NCBI GenBank assembly: GCA_028716975.1
Contig: JAQUOU010000007.1
Span: 1-64,000 of the forward strand
Reading direction: 5' to 3'
Length of the DNA stretch: 64,000 nt
Source of the DNA: Methylobacter sp.
GTDB taxonomy: Bacteria > Pseudomonadota > Gammaproteobacteria > Methylococcales > Methylomonadaceae
Part shown: piece after piece, positions 58,865-64,000 of the stretch
Position numbering within the stretch: position 1 is the stretch's first letter
Layout: each line of letters starts with the position of its first letter
Notes under the pieces: model-generated
Databases searched by the model: none
Seen by the model: the letters and a program-made list of their open reading frames with translations, nothing else
What the model was told of the DNA's origin: nothing
Position numbers and translations under genes: made by a program

Positions 58865-59338
58865 TTATTGTTTGTTTTCTGTCAGAGGGCTTGGCGCCCG
58901 CGGCGCGATTTTAGTCAGTGTGCCGCCCTCTTCTTCGTAGTTTTGCACGCCCACTGCACCGGCCACCGGGAAACCTTTAGCAGCCAGCAGGTCAGCCGCT
59001 TTACCGGCGCGTCCGGCATGATTTGATAAGGTAACAATTTTTCTATCCTTGGGAATAAACGCCAGACTGTTTTCCAGCTCTCTGGACTGAATGCTCAGGT
59101 ACACGGGGAGTCCGCCAATCGCTGTGATTTCATCAGGCTGCCTTACATCAATAAGGAGCAGATGGTCAGGCTTGGCCAGCAGCTCATCAAATTGAGCGCG
59201 GTTAAGCTTTGGAGTCTTGTACTTATATTCGTTTTTAGCAGCCGGAGCCGCTTTTTTATCATGATCATGAGCCGCCCCGAACGCGGCAGGCGCAGCCAGG
59301 ATCATCACAAGCAACATCAATTTCGATAGTTTTTTCAT
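58865..59338 (-). CDS. exported rhodanese-like protein lacking the catalytic cysteine
   Basis: The ATG at 59338 gives 157 residues with a signal peptide (about 1-21, ending AFG). A His/Lys-rich stretch (AAHDHDKKAAPAAK) precedes one rhodanese domain (about 45-140): LLIDVRQPDEITAIGGLP is the CDC25-like half and LSNHAGRAGKAADLLAAKG stands where the active-site loop C-x-x-G-x-R should be. The catalytic Cys position is Ser/Asn and no Cys occurs in the mature protein, so sulfur transfer is not expected. First gene of the operon with the PSD1 and DUF1501 proteins; perhaps a binding or scaffold partner. Confidence 0.75.
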   Translation of the reverse strand: MKKLSKLMLLVMILAAPAAFGAAHDHDKKAAPAAKNEYKYKTPKLNRAQFDELLAKPDHLLLIDVRQPDEITAIGGLPVYLSIQSRELENSLAFIPKDRKIVTLSNHAGRAGKAADLLAAKGFPVAGAVGVQNYEEEGGTLTKIAPRAPSPLTENKQ

Positions 59339-60153
59339 GGTTGTTTTTTTCTCTCTGTAATTATTAAAAGTGCGCTGAGTGCGCGGATCACTGGTTATCA
59401 ACAAAGAGTCTGCAGCTATCGTGCCAACACAATTAAGCTCAACTGTCAGCAGTAACCAACAACCTTAACAATTTTTAACTCATTGATTATTAACCATATA
59501 TCTTCCAGGCTTGCATTTTAAACGGCTCTGCCGCATTTGCCGGCCATATAAACCCGCAACTAAACTGCTGATAAAACAGCAGCCTAATAACAGCCCCTGT
59601 CGCTAAATAAGCAGAAGGAAACATGGAAATAAAGAGTCCCACTCAATTGCGCGATATATGGATATCAACGATAACAAGACCCGCCTTGCCCATCTGAACC
59701 CGGCCGGTACAAACTGATTTTCTCTTTTTTAGCATGCACCCGTTTACCTTGCGGGCTAATAAAAACTGCTAAGCCGGGATGAGTAAAATGTATCCAGGGA
59801 AAATTGGAATTTTGGGAATGAATCAAAATGCCGTGTATTAATGCCGGCTTCTAACGGGAACTGTACACTGATTAAGGCGATACTCTGCCGTAAACAGCGG
59901 CTCGTGTCTTAACCTGATGAAGTGTTTTTGAAATAAAACGATAACATAAGCGCTAATCACCCACGGATGATGTATTTATTTTTGAGCTCCCTACGCTACG
60001 CCTCTTGAAGCCTAATGTAAAGCTGACCGGGCGCGGCACTAACGGGCTAAGCATTGAAACCGTATTATGACCGCGCTCCGGTTGAGCGATTTGTCAGGCA
60101 TTTATTCATTATGCCTCAATTATCTGCGTAATAATCAACGCTATGCGCTTCGC
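59339..60153. other. long intergenic region
   Basis: About 815 nt with no firm gene. One minus-strand frame (TTG 59826 to stop 59665, 53 residues, PQGKRVHAKKEKISLYRPG) looks somewhat protein-like and has no recognised family; it could be a gene remnant. The rest is stop-rich. The promoter of the rhodanese-PSD1-DUF1501 operon should lie near 59340-59500. Confidence 0.4.
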
Positions 60154-60498
60154 TTATAGGTTTGGTTGTTGCATTATTGTTTCGAGTGCTCGTTGCAATG
60201 TATCAAGATGAGTTTGCACTGTTTCCCAGACCATCACAGAATCAACGCCTAAATACTCATGCGCTAAAACATTGCGCATTCCGGCAATTTCTCGCCAAGG
60301 CATATTAGATTGTTTCGCCAACAAGGTTTCAATACCAAAGTCTTTAAACGTTTGGCAAATGATTTCCAGATTGCGAATCACGGCATCCTGAATTTTTCTA
60401 TCGGCCAAAAAACCGGTTAAATTGTAACCTTCGGTATAAGACTGAATTAACTCAATGTTTTCCAGTGCCGTGGCAATAAAGATAAATCAATCTTTCAT
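60154..60498 (-). pseudogene. HepT-type toxin gene with a nonsense codon at position 4
   Basis: HEPN-domain toxin (DUF86). The natural ATG is 60498, overlapping the mntA stop (ATGA). Codon 4 is TGA (60489-60487) where the family usually has Arg, e.g. from CGA. Beyond it the frame is open to 60154 and matches HepT: FLADRKIQDAVIRNLEII and the HEPN catalytic RNVLAHEY (R-x4-H). Only translation from an internal start such as TTG 60408 could give a product, without the first helix. Probably an inactivated toxin next to an intact antitoxin gene. Confidence 0.7.
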
Positions 60499-60788
60499 AG
60501 CGTTACAGCTTCTTGCAAAATCCGTTGGCGTAAGTATTTGTTCAATGCATGCTCGCTGACTATATCGACCTCGCGGCCCAATGTCGTCGATAGCGCATCA
60601 ATCAGACCAACCTGATCCAATAGAGTGGAGCCTGGCAGAAAATCGGCCAATAAATCAATATCGCTGTCTTCGCGCTCTTCGCCGCGCGCCACGGAGCCAA
60701 ATACGCGGATGTTCGCTGCGTGGTAATACTTGGCAATATCCAGAATACTGGCTTTTTGCTGCTGTAACATTTCATATAATTCAGTCAA
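60495..60788 (-). CDS. MntA-type nucleotidyltransferase antitoxin
   Basis: A 97-residue minimal nucleotidyltransferase with the motif FGSVARGEEREDSDIDLLADF (GS-x10-D-x-D; near residues 30-50). In MntA/HepT modules this protein AMPylates and silences the HEPN toxin. The start is TTG 60788 with AAGGGG upstream; ATG 60770 (MLQQQKASILDI) is an alternative. The stop overlaps the toxin start by ATGA. The catalytic residues look intact, whereas the toxin is broken. Confidence 0.78.
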   Translation of the reverse strand: MTELYEMLQQQKASILDIAKYYHAANIRVFGSVARGEEREDSDIDLLADFLPGSTLLDQVGLIDALSTTLGREVDIVSEHALNKYLRQRILQEAVTL

Positions 60789-60845
60789 GTTAATCCCCTT
60801 GGTTATGACGGTTTGCTGGCGCGAAACCGTCTTATAGCGTTAGGC

Positions 60846-61772
60846 CTACTCTTCGTCGAAGTAGTCGCTATCAAGCTTCGGCACCTTTAGCGTTCGCGCA
60901 GATACTCCAACCTCGTGGTCGATCATGAGTTCGGCCAGCCTCGGTCCGTCGACAAGGACGATCCGCTCGACTGATCTTGCAAACTCGATCGCTTGGCTCG
61001 TGTAGCCCGATGTAGTGATAAAGACGCCTTTATTCGCACGCTGCCCCGCGAGCGCGCCATAGAACGCCTGAATTTCGGGGCGCCCTACAACGCTTTGCCA
61101 TCTCTTAGCTTGAACGTAAACCTTCTCGAGACCCAGTTTGTCCAAGGAAATGATTCCGTCAATGCCTGCATCCCCGCTGCCTCCGACTCGCTGTAAGTCG
61201 GAACGGCTGGCCCCATACCCCATTCGGTGCAGGAGGTCTAGGACGATCGACTCGAAGTAGGTTGGGGATACTGAAACCAGCGTTTCGAGCAGTTCAGATG
61301 CAACCGAGCGACGCAGTTCAGCCAAGGCCTCGCCAAGTCGATCATCTGGGCTCGCAATAGCAGAGCTCGGAGGCAGCGGCTTGGTGAGTTCTGACGAGGC
61401 GAGTGACTCTCCCGAGGGAGGCGGCCTCAAGCGCACGTCCATGAAGCCGATCGCAAGTTGCTCAACCTCCTTGGGTAATAGGTTGCCTGGATGCTTAGCA
61501 ATAAACGCCCTACCTTGATCGGTGAGCTGCCAGTAGCCTCTTCTGGGACTGCTGGAGAGGCCAGCGCGCTTCAGCCGGTCATGTGCCCATCCGGCCCTGT
61601 TCTTGTAGATCGGCTGGGTTCCGCTGGGCAACAGTTCTTGCCGATCCTCAGTCGCAACGTCAAGTGCTTCCGCGGCGGCTTCATGAGCCTCTCGCGCCAG
61701 CGCACCCTGGGGTTTAGATGCCAGGAAGCGAAGTATTGGCTCAATGAACCGGTCGTAGGTTGGAACGCTCAT
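60846..61772 (-). CDS. mrr: Mrr-type restriction endonuclease
   Basis: A 308-residue protein close in size to E. coli Mrr (304), which cuts methylated DNA. The N-terminal winged-helix (MSVPTYDRFIEPILRFLASKPQG, then YKNRAGWAHDRLKRAG) is the Mrr_N domain; the C-terminal nuclease domain has SPTYFESIVLDLLHRMGY, GGSGDAGIDGII and VYVQAKRW, giving the D...QxK core of the PD-(D/E)xK fold (D near 199, QAK near 217). Type IV restriction is inferred. Its base composition is visibly richer in G+C than the neighbours, and it sits beside a toxin-antitoxin pair, so transfer is likely. Confidence 0.88.
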   Translation of the reverse strand: MSVPTYDRFIEPILRFLASKPQGALAREAHEAAAEALDVATEDRQELLPSGTQPIYKNRAGWAHDRLKRAGLSSSPRRGYWQLTDQGRAFIAKHPGNLLPKEVEQLAIGFMDVRLRPPPSGESLASSELTKPLPPSSAIASPDDRLGEALAELRRSVASELLETLVSVSPTYFESIVLDLLHRMGYGASRSDLQRVGGSGDAGIDGIISLDKLGLEKVYVQAKRWQSVVGRPEIQAFYGALAGQRANKGVFITTSGYTSQAIEFARSVERIVLVDGPRLAELMIDHEVGVSARTLKVPKLDSDYFDEE

Positions 61773-62130
61773 GCTGTATTGTCGCGCAGGTGCATTTGAG
61801 GCGGCCTAACAAATGGTTATATAGTTTCCGTTTATCATCCTTGAAAATCATGCACTGCGCAATATGCCCCTCAAATTTCCTCAGAATCCTAACTGTATAT
61901 CTCCCCCCTATTATCATGATATGCAGTTTCTTTTTATCATCCTGAATGTCAATTATGCGACTTTAATCGGTCAATCAATTAACTAAATAAATGGCGGGAT
62001 TTGGGTCGATAGCGCTCTGTGAAGTGGAATTGAAACTCCCCTGCCCGGGAAAGCATGTGACGCCGGTTTGATTTCAGAGTTTATTTCATAAATTATGAGA
62101 TCTGATAATTCAAGCTGGCGTCTATCATTT
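61773..62130. other. intergenic region without recognisable genes
   Basis: AT-rich, about 360 nt between mrr and the cytochrome c' gene. TTTATCATCCT occurs twice (about 61831 and 61932), a short direct repeat of unknown meaning. No terminator was assigned. Confidence 0.5.
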
Positions 62131-62592
62131 TCACTCCTTGATACGGGCCAGGTTATGGCAGCCTTTGCAAGATTCACCCACTTTTCCAAACTGCGTCTTA
62201 ATCGCGTTAATGTCGCCGGTTGCCGCCACTCTCGCCAGGTCATTGGCGGCCTCGTTAAAGGTATTGGCAGCGGCCGTCACTTCCTCTTTTTTCTGGAAGA
62301 ACTCAGGCTTGAGACGGGTCGTTTTCCAGCCTGTGCCCTGGTCTGTGCCGGGACCATAAAGCTCGCCCAGGCCGGAATTGGCAACCGCGGCAATGGCATT
62401 TGCGGCCGCAGCAACATAGTCTTTATTAAAAGTCTCAGGATGATCGACTACCTGTTTTTTAATTTTTCCGGTATTCCAGCCCAAAAACGAATAGGCCGAT
62501 TGGCGAAATCTTATCTGTTCCTCAACCGGACCCGATACCGCCGTCGTGGCTGCTGTTGCAAGAATGATTGCCAGTGCAAGTTTGCTTTTCAT
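62131..62592 (-). CDS. cytochrome c'
   Basis: A 153-residue periplasmic cytochrome c' (signal peptide about 1-20, ending VSG). The body has the four-helix pattern (IRFRQSAYSFLGWNTGKIKK, AANTFNEAANDLARVAATGD) and the haem motif CKGCH near the end (residues about 142-146). Cytochromes c' bind NO and are found in methane oxidisers. It is the third gene of a redoxin-cytochrome b-cytochrome c' operon, 37 nt after the cytochrome b gene. Confidence 0.9.
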   Translation of the reverse strand: MKSKLALAIILATAATTAVSGPVEEQIRFRQSAYSFLGWNTGKIKKQVVDHPETFNKDYVAAAANAIAAVANSGLGELYGPGTDQGTGWKTTRLKPEFFQKKEEVTAAANTFNEAANDLARVAATGDINAIKTQFGKVGESCKGCHNLARIKE

Positions 62593-62629
62593 TATTTCAA
62601 TTCCTTATTGGTAAAAATATTTTAGTGCT

Positions 62630-63331
62630 TTAAAAACTCGGCTTGGCCACAGTAGCCGGGGCGCTTTCAACTGGCTTGATAATCTCCAGGCCACCCCAAA
62701 TACCCCATACTACTGCGCCGGAAATAATCACTGTGGTAAAAAAACGTAACGCACCGCCCCCTGTAAGCGATGTCGCCACGGCCTTGGGAACCTGCTTTTT
62801 TCCGGTCACCATCGGCACAACAAGATTGGTCTTCTTAACCCAGCGGTAAAAGCCAATGGCGGCTAAATGCACTGCAATCAACCCCGCCAGCAGGTCGAAT
62901 GCCAGATTGTGCCAGCCGCTTAATTTATCGCTTAGAGCCTTATCCACCAGATTGAATAAAGGCCCTTCAAAGGCAATATCGTCGCCGGCAAACAATCCTG
63001 TACTGACCAGCACGGCCAGGTCAGCCAGCAATGCGAACACCGCCAGAGCACCCAGCGGATTGTGGCCAACGCCTTGCCAGCCGCCTTTAAGGTAGGCTGC
63101 GAGCCGGCTAAAGGTCGGGAAGAAATTTATAAAACGCGCATGTGTCGTCCCGATAAAGCCCCAGATAATCCGAAAAACCAGCAAGCCCAGAATCAGCGCT
63201 CCTATGCGTCCATGCCAGTCAATGAGATTACCTCCGAGCTTACCGGTGATATAGGCCGCGACTACAGCCGCCGCCAGCAACCAATGGAACAGCCTGAGCG
63301 GCAAATCCCAAATATGAATCGTAACTTTCAT
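62630..63331 (-). CDS. cytochrome b561-like membrane protein
   Basis: A 233-residue inner-membrane dihaem cytochrome b of the Ni/Fe-hydrogenase b-subunit/b561 group. Membrane segments are near residues 10-30, 38-60, 92-115 and 140-165, plus a C-terminal one near 195-215. Candidate haem histidines are HWLLAAAVV, DWHGRIGAL, GWHNLAFDL and AVHLAAIGF. It probably passes electrons between quinol and the periplasmic cytochrome c' encoded next. It starts 13 nt after the redoxin gene. Confidence 0.85.
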   Translation of the reverse strand: MKVTIHIWDLPLRLFHWLLAAAVVAAYITGKLGGNLIDWHGRIGALILGLLVFRIIWGFIGTTHARFINFFPTFSRLAAYLKGGWQGVGHNPLGALAVFALLADLAVLVSTGLFAGDDIAFEGPLFNLVDKALSDKLSGWHNLAFDLLAGLIAVHLAAIGFYRWVKKTNLVVPMVTGKKQVPKAVATSLTGGGALRFFTTVIISGAVVWGIWGGLEIIKPVESAPATVAKPSF

Positions 63332-63344
63332 CTTGATTCAGGTC

Positions 63345-63965
63345 CTAGCCTGTATATTTCACGGAACAGCCGTAAGGCTTGGTGCTGGCCTTGGCCACTT
63401 TCTTGCCTGCGGCCAAGTCAGCCAAGGCAGCGCTCACATAGTTTTCGGCTTTGGCAATATCTTCCTGATCGGCCGAAGGAATGCTGTCTATGCCGCCCTT
63501 GTAAACCAGTACGCCTTCAGGATTCACAATAAAAAATTGCGGCGTATTCGTTGCGGCGTAGAGCTTGCCTATTTTTCCGTCCGGATCAAAAACGGTATTG
63601 GCTGGCGCTGCGCCGCGTTCGCTATTCAGTTTTTTAGCGGTAGCGCCATCGACATAGCCTTGCTTGCCTGGAGCCGATGAGATGACTTGCAGCCATACGA
63701 TGCCCTGCGCGGCTGCACTTTTTTGTAATCTCGGAATATTTCCGCTTTCATAATGTTTTTTCACGAACGGGCAATCGGCGTTTGTCCATTCCAGCACGAC
63801 GGTTTTACCGCGCAGGTCAGCGAGATTGACGGTGCTGCCATCGGCTGCGGCACCTGAAAATACCGGCGCCGGCTGATCCGCCACGGGTTCGGCATTGACT
63901 GCCGTGGAGGCAAAGACAACGATGAAGCTCAATAAAGCGATGGGCGAAAGATTATTTAATAGCAT
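63345..63965 (-). CDS. periplasmic redoxin/AhpC-TSA family protein
   Basis: A 206-residue exported thioredoxin-fold protein (signal peptide about 1-25, ending VNA). The sequence TVVLEWTNADCPFVKKHY (near residues 50-67) places one Cys at the redox site with no second Cys two residues later, as in one-Cys redoxins; a further Cys occurs near the end (YGCSVKY). AAGGAG precedes the ATG. First gene of the operon with cytochromes b and c', suggesting a redox function with them; the substrate is not known. Confidence 0.85.
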   Translation of the reverse strand: MLLNNLSPIALLSFIVVFASTAVNAEPVADQPAPVFSGAAADGSTVNLADLRGKTVVLEWTNADCPFVKKHYESGNIPRLQKSAAAQGIVWLQVISSAPGKQGYVDGATAKKLNSERGAAPANTVFDPDGKIGKLYAATNTPQFFIVNPEGVLVYKGGIDSIPSADQEDIAKAENYVSAALADLAAGKKVAKASTKPYGCSVKYTG

Positions 63966-64000
63966 GATTAACTCCTTAAATGATTAATAACAGAAATGCC

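Noticed and set aside
1..64000. CRISPR array, rRNA operon, tRNA genes, prophage or integrase
   Set aside because: No regularly spaced repeats, rRNA-like conserved stretches, tRNA cloverleaf or phage genes were recognised by eye; a tRNA scan would be the decisive test.

Overview
The window looks like chromosome from a gammaproteobacterial (type I, Methylococcales-like) methanotroph. The best evidence is a nearly complete set of serine-cycle C1 assimilation genes: malyl-CoA lyase, malate thiokinase, serine-glyoxylate aminotransferase, hydroxypyruvate reductase, malate dehydrogenase, MtdA, glycerate kinase, SHMT and formate-THF ligase. They sit in a background of typical gammaproteobacterial gene pairs (fis-purH-purD, accB-accC-prmA, dsbD, uvrD). 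The genus cannot be fixed from this sequence alone. No rRNA, tRNA or CRISPR array was recognised.

Layout. 1-2600: repeat-rich intergenic DNA, a secreted-protein gene broken by an in-frame stop, and a PilZ protein. 2700-6300: glycolytic gap and pyk, with a convergent CbbR-like LysR regulator. 6400-17900: housekeeping (uvrD, fxsA, cutA-dsbD-tlpA, aroQ-accB-accC-prmA, a zinc-ribbon protein, rlmI). 17900-18700: two small Cys-rich proteins of unknown function. 19250-22550: fis-purH-purD. 22800-24900: a methyltransferase and an orphan exosortase-type acyltransferase. 25000-30200: a three-gene set yfiR / CHASE-HAMP-PAS-GGDEF-EAL / TonB receptor, probably a c-di-GMP signalling unit. 30300-31600: M18 aminopeptidase. 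32000-44700: the serine-cycle block, arranged as mcl-mtkA-mtkB (minus) divergent from sga-hpr (plus), then mdh (minus) divergent from mtdA-gck-glyA (plus), then fhs.

44900-52900: an RND multidrug efflux operon (mdtA-mdtB-mdtC-outer membrane factor) in which all four genes carry a different lesion, so it reads as a dying operon. 53000-59400: periplasmic redox genes, namely a cytochrome c'-like protein with a peroxiredoxin, and an operon of a rhodanese-like protein lacking its catalytic Cys, a DUF1549/DUF1553 haem-motif protein and a Tat-exported DUF1501 protein, a combination best known from Planctomycetes. 60150-61800: a small defence patch with MntA/HepT (toxin gene broken by a stop codon) and an Mrr-type restriction enzyme. 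62100-64000: redoxin, cytochrome b561-like protein and cytochrome c'.

Several non-coding elements stand out: three MITE-like elements with terminal inverted repeats (547-829, 42597-42811, 55988-56276), one of them inserted in the loop of the glyA terminator and one abutting a stop codon, plus a family of dispersed palindromic repeats in at least five intergenic regions. All calls come from reading the sequence; no database search was run.
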